Part shown: one piece after another, positions 1-7,441 of the stretch | How positions within the stretch are numbered: position 1 is the first letter of the stretch | Layout: every line of letters begins with the position of its first letter | Assembly (NCBI GenBank): GCA_028684815.1 | Contig: JAQUFE010000001.1 | Location: forward strand, 28,565-92,564 | Source: Sulfurimonas sp. | GTDB lineage: Bacteria > Campylobacterota > Campylobacteria > Campylobacterales > Sulfurimonadaceae | Length of the DNA stretch: 64,000 nucleotides | Direction: 5' to 3' | Position numbers and translations under genes: made by a program | Notes under the pieces: generated by a model | Database searches by the model: none | Told to the model about the DNA's origin: nothing | The model's input: only the letters and a program-made list of their open reading frames with translations

Positions 1-1
1 A

Positions 2-388
2 CAAGCACTTTTTGAAAAACTAAAAAACTCAAAAGGAACAGTTATAAATGTTACTTCAGTATTGGCTCTAATCAACCTACCTGTGCTAGGAAATTACTGT
101 GTTTCTAAAAGTGCACTGCACTCTTTTACACAAGCATTAAGAGCCGAGTTTGGACTCTTTGGTGGTGAGGTTTATGAGGTGTTACCTGGTCCGATTGAGA
201 CTAGAATGACAGAGGGTTCCCAAATGCCAAAAACAAGTCCGCAAGATATAGTAGATGCGACTTTAGAGTCTATGAAAAAAAGAGTTTACGAGGTATATCC
301 TGATGGATTTGCACAAATGGTCAAAAAAAGACTTCAAGAAGAGCCACAAAAACTTATAGAAGAGTTTGCAATGAGTCTTCAAGGATAA
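2..388 (+). CDS. Short-chain dehydrogenase/reductase, C-terminal part (cut by window edge)
   Basis: The frame is open from the first bases of the window, so this is the end of a longer gene whose start lies outside. The visible part carries the SDR catalytic region: a Ser in NVTS, then Tyr and Lys in the NYCVSK signature (YxxxK), followed by the usual SALHSFTQALRAEF helix and a PGPIETRM segment that in classical SDRs closes over the cofactor. It should be an NAD(P)-dependent oxidoreductase of about 240-260 residues. The substrate cannot be told from this half. A TTG at 62 is an internal codon, not a credible start, because homology continues upstream of it. Confidence 0.85.
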   Translation, partial: QALFEKLKNSKGTVINVTSVLALINLPVLGNYCVSKSALHSFTQALRAEFGLFGGEVYEVLPGPIETRMTEGSQMPKTSPQDIVDATLESMKKRVYEVYPDGFAQMVKKRLQEEPQKLIEEFAMSLQG

Positions 389-489
389 AAAAGTTCTTTA
401 AAAAATATCAAGAATTATAACTAAATTTGAATAGCAACATAATTTCAAATTAAGATATTGTAGTATGTCAAAAATAAAATGGAGTTAGA

Positions 490-990
490 ATGAAAAAAAT
501 TATAGTAGGTTTAATTGCAGCATTTTTGTTTGTTGGATGTAGTTCAAAAGGTTCTACAGAAGCAGTTGAGCCAAAGTTAGTTGTTGGAAAAAGTTTGTCA
601 GAACTAGCGCTTAATGATCAGTTTAAAAAGGCACATAGGCTAGAGGCAACTACAAAAAAAGTGATATTTGCATTTTCAAAAGATGTGGCACATACTTGTA
701 ATGACTACTTTGTTACACAATCTCCTACATATTTGAGTGAAAATAACACGCAGTTTGTGGCAGATGTAAGTGCAGCACCCTCACTAATAAGAAGTATGTT
801 TATACTACCAGGGCTAAAAGACTTTAAGCACACAGTTTTACTGCTTGATGATAAAGAAATAGCAGCACCTTATAGAGAAGGGATGGATACTCAAAAGATA
901 GTGGTTGTATATATAGAAGATGAATCAATCGCAAAAATTGAAGTCATTGCTTCAGAAGATGAGTTAAAAAAAGTAATAGAAGCTAAATAA
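490..990 (+). CDS. Putative lipoprotein, unknown function
   Basis: A 166-aa protein with a lipoprotein signal peptide: a Lys-rich start, a hydrophobic stretch and the lipobox FVGC with Cys17 as lipidation site. The mature part (FAFSKDVAHTCNDYF, then a beta-rich second half) faintly recalls thioredoxin-like periplasmic proteins, but there is no CxxC motif and I assign no function. The start is ATG with GGAG just upstream (ggagttagaatg). It stands alone between the SDR gene and the small coiled-coil pair. Its stop codon lies inside a perfect hairpin. Confidence 0.75.
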   Translation: MKKIIVGLIAAFLFVGCSSKGSTEAVEPKLVVGKSLSELALNDQFKKAHRLEATTKKVIFAFSKDVAHTCNDYFVTQSPTYLSENNTQFVADVSAAPSLIRSMFILPGLKDFKHTVLLLDDKEIAAPYREGMDTQKIVVVYIEDESIAKIEVIASEDELKKVIEAK

Positions 991-1003
991 GCTTCTATTA
1001 CTT
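971..1003 (+). terminator. Perfect 14-bp hairpin overlapping the lipoprotein stop codon
   Basis: The arms AAGTAATAGAAGCT (971-984) and AGCTTCTATTACTT (990-1003) are perfectly complementary around a 5-nt AAATA loop. The stop codon TAA (988-990) falls at the loop and the base of the second arm. There is no strong T run afterwards (cttagcatttt), so it may be a weak terminator or a 3'-end stabiliser. Confidence 0.55.
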
Positions 1004-1112
1004 AGCATTTTAGAGAAGTTTTAGAAAATCAAAGCCTATTGTTTAAAAGAGTGAAGTAAAGATTATAGTTTTTGTGATAGAATTATAACTATATAAAAAC
1101 ATAGGAATCTTT

Positions 1113-1340
1113 ATGCAAAATCAGACAAATTTAGACAAACTAAACGATAAAATCTCCCAAATACTTCAAAGTTATAACTCTCTAAAAGAAGAAAACAAAA
1201 GTTTTCGTACAGAACTCATAACGCTTAAAGCAGAAAATCAAGCAAAAGATGCAGAGATAGAAAAACTTGTAGAAGCAAATTTAATGAAAGATTTGGAAAT
1301 AGAAGAGATAGTAGAAAAAATAGAAAGCATCTTAGAGTAG
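1113..1340 (+). CDS. Small coiled-coil protein, possibly ZapB-like
   Basis: A 75-aa protein made almost wholly of heptad-like Leu/Ile-Glu-Lys sequence from residue 7 to the end, with no signal peptide. It ends 5 nt before a second small gene, so the two are probably cotranscribed. Size and coiled-coil character resemble ZapB, and the partner resembles ZapA; both are Z-ring accessory proteins. That identity is inference from size, order and composition only. The start is ATG with AGGA upstream (ataggaatctttatg). Confidence 0.65.
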   Translation: MQNQTNLDKLNDKISQILQSYNSLKEENKSFRTELITLKAENQAKDAEIEKLVEANLMKDLEIEEIVEKIESILE

Positions 1341-1345
1341 GGCAT

Positions 1346-1564
1346 ATGAGCAAAAAAATAGGGTTACTCATAGGAGGTCGTCGTTTTGATGTTGATGTAG
1401 AGGATAATTTTGCACCTTTTTTAGAAAAGAACATGGCAAAAGACTTTAACAAAGATGGCAATAATGATCTGAAAAAACTACTCCATGCTTATGTAAGAAG
1501 AACGCATGAGTTATTTTTACAAGAGAAAAAAATAGAAGAGTTGCTCAGTAAAACAGAACTTTAG
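1346..1564 (+). CDS. Small protein, possibly ZapA-like cell division factor
   Basis: A 72-aa protein with an N-terminal beta-rich piece (KKIGLLIGGRRFDVDVED) followed by a helix ending in a charged coiled coil (RRTHELFLQEKKIEELLSK). This matches the ZapA layout, a short beta sheet with a G-R motif and then a long dimerisation helix, but it is shorter than usual ZapA (about 90-110 aa). It follows the coiled-coil gene by 5 nt. ZapA-like function is a hypothesis. The tRNA-Arg gene follows 74 nt downstream. Confidence 0.6.
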   Translation: MSKKIGLLIGGRRFDVDVEDNFAPFLEKNMAKDFNKDGNNDLKKLLHAYVRRTHELFLQEKKIEELLSKTEL

Positions 1565-1638
1565 CTTTAAATAGTTTCTATTTTAGCTTAGTATAAGCTA
1601 AGATGGATACAATTTCATCCTCTTTATAGAGAAGGTGT

Positions 1639-1715
1639 GCGCTCGTAGCTCAGCTGGATAGAGCACTGGTTTGCGGTACCAGCGGTCACATGTTCGAATC
1701 ATGTCGGGCGCACCA
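1639..1715 (+). tRNA. tRNA-Arg (anticodon GCG)
   Basis: A 77-nt cloverleaf. Acceptor GCGCTCG (1639-1645) pairs with CGGGCGC (1705-1711, one T-G wobble). The D arm is GCTC...GAGC. The anticodon stem is CTGGT/ACCAG with loop TTGCGGT, giving anticodon GCG at 1673-1675. The T arm is ACATG/CATGT with a TTCGAAT loop, then discriminator A and encoded CCA. It would read CGC, and CGU by wobble. Most bacteria use ACG, edited to inosine, for this box. Confidence 0.93.
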
Positions 1716-1794
1716 TACTTAAACTCCCTCAACAACGAACTTTCAAAAACTTTTTCAAACTCTACAAATACTTGAATTATTATCAGTGTCACCA

Positions 1795-1902
1795 TTAAAG
1801 ATTGACTTTAGTGTTAGCTTCTAAGGCTTTTGCATCAATCCATTTCGCATAGTGTTCAATTAGCATCTTTAAAGAACCATGACCTAGCAAATTTGCGATT
1901 TC
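1795..1902 (-). pseudogene. Tyrosine recombinase (integrase) C-terminal remnant
   Basis: On the minus strand, 35 codons read EIANLLGHGSLKMLIEHY followed by AKWID and a short tail to a TAA. This matches the end of phage-type tyrosine recombinases: the LLGHGS motif and the catalytic Tyr in the HYAKWID block. An in-frame TAA lies directly upstream (1903-1905). A one-base shift would join it to an open stretch up to about 2029, so the gene is broken and truncated. It lies 79 nt downstream of tRNA-Arg, the usual place for an integrated element. I saw no second copy of the tRNA 3' end that would mark attR. Confidence 0.7.
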
Positions 1903-2014
1903 TTACATCGCTAATCCAAGCAGTAAGTGCAACACTTGATTGAACTGCTACGTAAAATTTCGTAATTCTATCAAAAAAATTTCTATTGTTGCCTTCTTCT
2001 CTTACGCCAATTTT

Positions 2015-2132
2015 AATAGAGTGTTCTGAGCAATTATCAAATTAGATCCTGAATCAAGTTCAGGATGACGCATATCTCGTCATTCAGTGCTTGACACGGA
2101 ATTTAGTTTACAAATTAATCAGAGGATTCAAT
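2015..2132 (-). repeat. MITE-like dispersed element, copy A
   Basis: One copy, in reverse orientation, of the family with ends near ATTGAAC-CTCTGATTAAT. Inside are the two family hairpins: ATCCTGAA/TTCAGGAT around a 5-nt loop, and a damaged version of the CCGTG-loop-CACGG hairpin (cattcagtgcttgacacggaat). It directly abuts the degenerate reading frame next to the integrase remnant. Confidence 0.8.
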
Positions 2133-2210
2133 ACAAATAGCAAAATAAATTTGGTATTTTTCAGGTACAATATTGCCCACATTTTAATAAAAAAACAAAA
2201 GGATTAAGCG

Positions 2211-2723
2211 ATGCCATCAATTAGCTTGAGTAAACAGATTAGTATAGGATTTGCAATTATCCTATTGGCTATGATTATCATGGGTGTTATTGCTATAAGT
2301 AGCATGTCAAAGGCTATTTCAAATTCAAAAACACTTGATGCTGAGTATATAGAGGAAGTATCTATCGTTACTTCATTAGAGAGAAACTATGCAAAAGGTC
2401 GTATAGAGATAGTGAAATTTCTTTATTCTGAAGATTTAGAGTTTATAAAAGCTGCACAAAAGCACGTTTTAAGTGTATATGAGAGATTAAATGAGCTCAA
2501 AGAATTTTCTGCAAAATACCCAAATCTAAAAGTTTTAGCTAAAGACCTTCCAATTGTTGAAGCAGGAATTAACGAGTATAAAGTATATGCACAAGAGGTT
2601 GAAGCTCTTATTGTAAAGAAAAAAGAGCTTCAAAAGGAGCTAGATGAAAAGGCAATAGCTTTTACAGAGCATGCACAAGCAGTACTAAAAAGCCAGCAAA
2701 AACAGATGCGAAAAGCGGCTTAA
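2211..2723 (+). CDS. Methyl-accepting chemotaxis protein, N-terminal part (before in-frame stop)
   Basis: A 170-aa segment with a cytoplasmic start, TM helix 1 (about residues 10-31) and the first long helices of a periplasmic helical-bundle sensor domain (HBM-like, by its length and all-helical character). It ends at TAA (2721-2723). The next frame, 2736-4211, is in the same phase: four sense codons lie between the stop and its ATG. Together they make a standard receptor of about 666 aa. This is therefore half of a receptor interrupted by a nonsense codon, not an independent gene. RBS AAAGGA precedes the ATG. Confidence 0.8.
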   Translation: MPSISLSKQISIGFAIILLAMIIMGVIAISSMSKAISNSKTLDAEYIEEVSIVTSLERNYAKGRIEIVKFLYSEDLEFIKAAQKHVLSVYERLNELKEFSAKYPNLKVLAKDLPIVEAGINEYKVYAQEVEALIVKKKELQKELDEKAIAFTEHAQAVLKSQQKQMRKAA

Positions 2724-2735
2724 ACTAAGGTAGAG

Positions 2736-4211
2736 ATGCCACTACGCACAGAGAGACTTTTTATATCTTATGATGCGCTTATTCGTGGTTTAGAACTTCG
2801 TTTAGACAACTTTAGAGCAAGTGCTAGTGGTGATGCATCTATTTTAGAAAATGCACTGAAAGATTTTGACAAAGTATTGGCTCCTATCCAATCACTTCGT
2901 AATGATGCAAGAAATGCAAAAAACATAGAATCATTTAGAATATTTGAAGAAGCTACTATCGCTTACAAAAATAATCTTGAAGAGATTATGGCAATAAACC
3001 TTAAAGTTGAGTCTATTAAAACAAAGACCGTTGAAGCTGCTTTTAATACACTTACTTTAGTAGAAGAAGTGAGCCTTGCAGGTTTTAACGCTACAAAACG
3101 AGTGTCACAGGAGTCTATAGAAGATTTAGATAGTTCAAAACTGAAAATGGTTGCTATCTTAATTCTTGCTATATTGATTGGTCTAAGTGTTGCCTGGTAC
3201 ATAGTTGTAATGGGAATTAACAAACCACTTACTAAATTTAAAGAGAGTATGTTAAAAATAGCAAATGAGCATAATCTCTCTATAAAGGTTGATACACAAG
3301 CACCAGTAGAAATAAGTCAAATTGCATCTAGCTTTAATGATTTTACAAAAAAACTTTTTGATCTTATTGACAATACAAAGCGCTCTTCAAATGAAAATGC
3401 GGCTATTGCACATGAACTCTCAACTACAGCACTAGGTGTTGGGAATAATGTTGAAAAATCAGTTATCGTAACTCAAGAAGCAAACCAAAGAGCTATACAA
3501 ATAAGAGAAGAGATTCGTTCATCAATTACAGATGCGCAAGAGAGTAAAAAAGAGATTATCAGAGCAAATGAAAATCTAAATGCAGCGCGTAAAGAGATGA
3601 ATGCTATGAATGCAAGAGTGCAAGAAACAGCTCATACTGAAGTAGAACTTTCTCATAAAATGACAACGCTCTCACAAGATGCAAATGAGGTAAAGTCCAT
3701 TTTAGAAGTTATTGGTGATATTGCAGATCAGACAAATCTTTTAGCTCTTAATGCTGCTATCGAAGCTGCTCGTGCAGGTGAACATGGACGCGGTTTTGCA
3801 GTTGTTGCAGATGAAGTACGTAAACTCGCAGAGCGCACTCAAAAATCTTTAGTAGAGATAAACGCAACTATCAATGTTATCGTGCAGTCAATAATGGATG
3901 CAAGCATGCAAATGACTGAAAATTCCGAAGGAATCCAAGCTCTAGCTACAACAGCTGCAGAAGTGGAATCGAGGATAAATGAAAGCGTTTCAATCGTAAA
4001 TCTAGCAGTATCTGCAAATGATAAAACGGTAAATGATTTTGAGTTAACAGGTAAAAATGTTGAAGATATAGCACACAAAGTATCTCAAATCAATGATATC
4101 TCTGCCATAAATGCAAGAAGTGTTGAAGAGATTGCAGCAGCAGCCGAGCACCTTAACTCCATGACAGAAGAGTTAAATAGCAAGCTTGAGATTTTTAGAA
4201 CTTCAAAATAG
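2736..4211 (+). CDS. Methyl-accepting chemotaxis protein, C-terminal part (TM2, HAMP, signalling domain)
   Basis: A 491-aa continuation in the same frame as the upstream segment. It holds the rest of the helical sensor domain, TM helix 2 (about residues 136-158), a HAMP linker starting [13 protein letters not shown], and the cytoplasmic signalling hairpin with the conserved tip [18 protein letters not shown]...[15 protein letters not shown]. Translation could restart at ATG 2736, since AAGG lies 6 nt upstream, but the product would lack TM1 and half the sensor, so ligand sensing should be lost or changed. No CheB/CheR-binding pentapeptide is visible at the C-terminus. Confidence 0.85.
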   Translation: MPLRTERLFISYDALIRGLELRLDNFRASASGDASILENALKDFDKVLAPIQSLRNDARNAKNIESFRIFEEATIAYKNNLEEIMAINLKVESIKTKTVEAAFNTLTLVEEVSLAGFNATKRVSQESIEDLDSSKLKMVAILILAILIGLSVAWYIVVMGINKPLTKFKESMLKIANEHNLSIKVDTQAPVEISQIASSFNDFTKKLFDLIDNTKRSSNENAAIAHELSTTALGVGNNVEKSVIVTQEANQRAIQIREEIRSSITDAQESKKEIIRANENLNAARKEMNAMNARVQETAHTEVELSHKMTTLSQDANEVKSILEVIGDIADQTNLLALNAAIEAARAGEHGRGFAVVADEVRKLAERTQKSLVEINATINVIVQSIMDASMQMTENSEGIQALATTAAEVESRINESVSIVNLAVSANDKTVNDFELTGKNVEDIAHKVSQINDISAINARSVEEIAAAAEHLNSMTEELNSKLEIFRTSK

Positions 4212-4680
4212 TTTTCATTAAAAAAATTGGTGAAGTTATTTTAAAATAGAGCGATTAGAATATAGCTCAGGTTTTCTTGCTAGTAAAAACAATGATAAAA
4301 CATCACTGTTAAACAAAACAAGAAAACCTCTCCATGTAACGCACAGCGTACTAACTTCCTTAGATATAGCTCTTTAAAAGATTTTTTCGTCTTCATCAAT
4401 TTTAAGGTTCATTCTCAAGAGCGATTCACATTTTCACAGTTCTAAATTGAATTAACGTTACATATATAATCACTACTAAATATAAATGGATAAGTTTTTT
4501 TATGAAATAAGATAGTTCTATTGTTTTAAGATTTGCACATATGAAGCTAAAATATCTCTTAAAAAAGCATATATATTAATGATAGTATTGTTTTTATCGA
4601 ATTTACTTAGTCACCGAGACGGCACCGAGCAAAATTTAAATGTTCTTAGAGATTAATATTATAAGGGATTTTAGAGTGGA
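4212..4680. other. 469-nt gene-free spacer with candidate structured RNA
   Basis: No credible reading frame. The left half has an 11-bp inverted repeat, AGGTTTTCTTG (4269-4279) and CAAGAAAACCT (4319-4329). Its 39-nt loop can pair further (AACA/TGTT, TGAT/ATCA). More dispersed complementary pieces (gtaacg near 4337, cgttac near 4453) suggest a folded RNA or a decayed element. Near 4614-4630 CACCGAG occurs twice, separated by ACGG. It matches no RNA family I can name. Confidence 0.35.
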
Positions 4681-4757
4681 TGGTGTCAAGAGAGGGACTC
4701 GAACCCTCGACCTCCGGCTTATGAGACCAGCGCTCTAACCAGCTGAGCTACCTTGAC
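4681..4757 (-). tRNA. tRNA-Met (anticodon CAT)
   Basis: A 77-nt cloverleaf on the minus strand. Acceptor GTCAAGG pairs with TCTTGAC, followed by discriminator A and encoded CCA. The D arm is GCTC...GAGC, the anticodon loop CTCATAA gives CAT, and the T arm is GAGGG/CCCTC with loop TTCGAGT. Position 1-72 is a normal G-C pair, so it is not the initiator. It is most likely elongator Met; the lysidine-modified Ile(CAU) tRNA cannot be fully excluded by eye. Confidence 0.9.
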
Positions 4758-4835
4758 ATCCGTTTTGTAGGTCGGAATTATATAACTAGAAAACTTTAAG
4801 TTTGCTTTTATAGGAAAAGAAATGCATATAACAAG

Positions 4836-4883
4836 ATAGACTAAATAACATTTACAACATTTTGTAAATAAAGTTTAGTCTAT
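4836..4883 (+). promoter_or_regulatory. Long two-stem hairpin upstream of the groES promoter
   Basis: ATAGACTAAA (4836-4845) pairs with TTTAGTCTAT (4874-4883), and inside it ATTTACAA (4850-4857) pairs with TTGTAAAT (4862-4869) around a 4-nt loop; the two stems are separated by a 4x4 internal loop. It ends 13 nt before the groES -35 box. It could be a terminator-like barrier or an operator region. Confidence 0.45.
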
Positions 4884-4889
4884 GTTGCT

Positions 4890-4925
4890 AAGGTCATTGA
4901 CTTTGTTACCTTATTTTTGTAATAT
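4890..4925 (+). promoter_or_regulatory. Sigma-70 promoter of groES-groEL with overlapping dyad
   Basis: TTGACT (4897-4902), 17 nt, then TAATAT (4920-4925) is a near-consensus vegetative promoter 37 nt before the groES ATG. An AAGGT/ACCTT inverted repeat (4890-4894 and 4908-4912) straddles the -35 box and could be an operator. I see no CIRCE element and no HAIR motif, the usual HrcA and HspR sites. Confidence 0.6.
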
Positions 4926-4961
4926 AACCATCTCAAATCATAAACTATACAAGGAGAATTA

Positions 4962-5222
4962 ATGAATTTTCAACCACTAGGCAAAAGAGTCTTAGTTAAA
5001 AGACAAGAAGAGTCCAATACAACAGCATCTGGTATCATCATTCCAGACAATGCAACTGAAAAACCATCACAAGGCACAGTTGTAGCTGTTAGTAAAGAAG
5101 TTAGCGAGATTAGCGAAGGTAATGTAGTTGTATTTGGAAAATACTCAGGAAATGAGATTACACTAGATGCACAGAAGTATATAGTGATAGATACAGATGA
5201 TATCTTTGGAATCATCGGATAA
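4962..5222 (+). CDS. groS: Co-chaperonin GroES (Hsp10)
   Basis: An 86-aa protein of the normal GroES length range. It has the family start ([12 protein letters not shown]), the mobile-loop region ([23 protein letters not shown]) that docks on GroEL, and the closing beta strands ([26 protein letters not shown]). The heptameric lid works with GroEL in the cytoplasm. RBS AAGGAG lies 6 nt upstream of the ATG. groEL follows after a 173-nt spacer, longer than usual for this pair, which is filled with small palindromes. Confidence 0.97.
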   Translation: MNFQPLGKRVLVKRQEESNTTASGIIIPDNATEKPSQGTVVAVSKEVSEISEGNVVVFGKYSGNEITLDAQKYIVIDTDDIFGIIG

Positions 5223-5252
5223 ATAAAATTAGTGTAAAATACCTTTAACTCT

Positions 5253-5362
5253 CGAAAATTTATTTTCGTAGCTTTTAGGTATGCTACCCAATGGCATACT
5301 CCATGCTAAGGGGGTTGTAGGGACAAATGTCCCTGCTGTTAAAACGGACTGGTTCGTTTTAA
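5253..5362. repeat. Cluster of four palindromes between groES and groEL
   Basis: In order: CGAAAAT/ATTTTCG (5253-5268), GTATGC/GCATAC (5279-5299), GGGAC-AAAT-GTCCC (5320-5333), and TTAAAACG (5339-5346) / CGTTTTAA (5355-5362). The last has a loop that completes the core GGACTGGTTC. This core and the following CATAAATCAAATAAA also occur upstream of rpmF. The cluster may control the relative output of groES and groEL or be an inserted palindromic element. Confidence 0.6.
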
Positions 5363-5395
5363 CACATAAATCAAATAAAAAAGGAATTAATAAAT

Positions 5396-7033
5396 ATGGC
5401 AAAAGAGATAATATTTTCAGATAATGCAAGAAATGCACTGGCTCGTGGTGTTGAAAAATTAACAGATGCAGTAAAAGTTACGATGGGTCCTCGTGGTCGT
5501 AATGTACTCATTCAAAAAAGCTATGGCGCTCCTATCATCACAAAAGATGGTGTGTCTGTTGCTCGTGAGATAGAATTAAAAGATAGACTAGAAAACATGG
5601 GTGCTCAACTTGTAAAAGAAGTAGCATCTAACACTGCTGATGAGGCAGGTGATGGAACTACTACTGCTACAGTTTTAGCAAATGCTATCTTTAGTGAGGG
5701 TTTAAGAAACATAACAGCAGGTGCTAATCCAGTTGAAGTTAAGCGCGGAATGGACAAAGCTTGTGAGGCGATTTTAGCAAACCTAAAAGCAGCAAGCAAA
5801 GCTGTAAATGGTAAAAAAGATATAGCACAGATTGCTACTATCTCTGCAAATTCCGACTCTTCTATCGGTGATATGATAGCTGAGGCTATGGAGAAAGTTG
5901 GTCAAGATGGTGTTATCACAGTTGAAGAGGCTAAGGGAATTTCTGATGAGTTAGAGGTTGTTGAGGGTATGCAGTTTGACCGTGGATACTTAAGTCCTTA
6001 CTTTATCACAAACACTGAGAAGATGACTGCTGAGATTGAAAATCCTTGGATTTTACTAGTTGATAGCAAAATATCTTCACTAAAAGACCTTCTACCAGTT
6101 TTAGAGCAAGTTCAAAAGACTTCTCGTCCACTTCTTATCATCGCTGAAGATGTAGAAGGCGAAGCACTGTCGACTCTAGTTGTAAACAAACTTCGTGGTG
6201 TTTTAAATATCTCTGCTGTTAAAGCTCCAGGTTTTGGCGATAGAAGGAAAGCGATGCTTCAAGATATCGCAACATTAACTGCTGGAACTGTTATAGCTCA
6301 AGAGACAGGTCACACTTTAGAGGGTGCGGACATCTCACTTCTTGGTCAAGCATCTCGCGTGGTAATCGATAAAGACAACACAGTTATAGTAAATGGTGCA
6401 GGAACTAAAGAGGCAGTAAATGCAAGAATCTCTGAGATAAAAACTCAACTTGAAGCTACGAGCAGCGAGTATGATAAAGAAAAACTTCAAGAGAGACTTG
6501 CAAAACTTAGTGGAGGAGTAGCAGTTATCAAAGTTGGAGCTGCGACTGAGACTGAGATGAAAGAGAAAAAAGATAGAGTAGATGACGCACTCTCAGCTAC
6601 AAAAGCAGCTGTAGAAGAGGGCATCATTATAGGTGGTGGAGCAGCTCTTGTTCGTGCTGCGGCAAAAGTTAAGCTAGACCTTTGTGGTGATCAGCAAATA
6701 GGTTGTGAGATTATTCTTCGTGCTGTAAAAGCTCCAATCAAGCAAATCGCTAAAAATGCTGGATATGATGCTGGTGTAGTTGTAAATGCAGTAGAGATTG
6801 CAGAAAATCAAAATATTGGTTTTAACGCGGCAACTGGAGAGTATGTAGATATGTTTGAAGCGGGTATTATAGACCCACTAAAAGTAGCTCGTGTAGCTCT
6901 TATAAACGCAACATCAGTATCAAGTTTACTTCTAACAACGGAAGCAGCAATATATGAAGTAAAAGATGAAAGCGATGCAGATATGGGCGGCGGAATGCCA
7001 CCACAAATGGGCGGAATGCCGGGTATGATGTGA
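5396..7033 (+). CDS. groL: Chaperonin GroEL (Hsp60)
   Basis: A 545-aa protein at full family length. The ATP-binding motif [17 protein letters not shown] is near residues 29-45, [11 protein letters not shown] near 86-96, the apical domain region [10 protein letters not shown] follows, and the C-terminus has the typical GGM-rich tail ([16 protein letters not shown]). It forms the double-ring ATP-dependent folding chamber with GroES. RBS AAGGAA lies 9 nt upstream of the ATG. A strong rho-independent terminator begins 11 nt after the stop codon. Confidence 0.98.
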   Translation: MAKEIIFSDNARNALARGVEKLTDAVKVTMGPRGRNVLIQKSYGAPIITKDGVSVAREIELKDRLENMGAQLVKEVASNTADEAGDGTTTATVLANAIFSEGLRNITAGANPVEVKRGMDKACEAILANLKAASKAVNGKKDIAQIATISANSDSSIGDMIAEAMEKVGQDGVITVEEAKGISDELEVVEGMQFDRGYLSPYFITNTEKMTAEIENPWILLVDSKISSLKDLLPVLEQVQKTSRPLLIIAEDVEGEALSTLVVNKLRGVLNISAVKAPGFGDRRKAMLQDIATLTAGTVIAQETGHTLEGADISLLGQASRVVIDKDNTVIVNGAGTKEAVNARISEIKTQLEATSSEYDKEKLQERLAKLSGGVAVIKVGAATETEMKEKKDRVDDALSATKAAVEEGIIIGGGAALVRAAAKVKLDLCGDQQIGCEIILRAVKAPIKQIAKNAGYDAGVVVNAVEIAENQNIGFNAATGEYVDMFEAGIIDPLKVARVALINATSVSSLLLTTEAAIYEVKDESDADMGGGMPPQMGGMPGMM

Positions 7034-7044
7034 GACGCGTAAAG

Positions 7045-7069
7045 AAAACGACACCTGTGTGTCGTTTTT
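7045..7069 (+). terminator. Rho-independent terminator of groEL
   Basis: AAAACGACAC (7045-7054), loop CTGT, GTGTCGTTTT (7059-7068) with one more T: a 10-bp stem running into a T run. Two further versions of the same hairpin lie in the tandem repeat downstream. Confidence 0.85.
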
Positions 7070-7384
7070 AGCGTCGGAACCACAGTCGATGTCCGAAGGA
7101 CCGACGAGGACAAAATCTCTTAGGCAAATTTCTTTGCTTTTGCCCTTTTCGAATCAAAGTTCGATGTCCGAAGGACCGAACTGCGAAGGACCACTACGAC
7201 ACCTGCGTATCGTTTTTAGCGCCCCAACCACAGTCGATGTCCGAAGGACCGACGAGGACAAAACCTCCTAAGCAAATTTCTTTGCTTTTGCCCTTTTCGA
7301 ATCAAAGTTCGATGTCCGAAGGACCGAACTGCGAAGGACCACTACGACACCTGCGTGTCGTTTTTAGCGCCCCAACCACAGTCG
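7049..7384 (+). repeat. 148-bp tandem repeat, about 2.3 copies
   Basis: The unit starting CGACACCTG begins at 7049, 7197 and 7345, an exact 148-bp period, and the third copy is cut after about 40 nt (CCACAGTCGAT). Each unit has the groEL terminator hairpin, several GTCCGAAGGACC palindromes and a TTCGATGTCCGAAGGACCGAA block. Copies differ at only a few bases, so the duplication is recent. No credible gene is inside; a 70-codon frame at 7059 is an artefact of the repeat. Confidence 0.9.
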
Positions 7385-7441
7385 ATTTCTTCTCTCTTCA
7401 TTTAACTCTTATCTAACATATAATTTGATATTATCCTCACT

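Noticed and set aside
4609..4632. CACCGAGACGGCACCGAG resembles the end of a Cas9 tracrRNA
   Set aside because: It is a direct repeat of CACCGAG and does not form the tracr hairpin; there is no cas gene, no repeat-spacer array and no anti-repeat in the window.
7059..7271. 70-codon plus-strand frame after groEL
   Set aside because: It lies wholly inside the 148-bp tandem repeat and its protein repeats itself (SMSEGP, RTDEDKTS-like); a product of the repeat, with no RBS.
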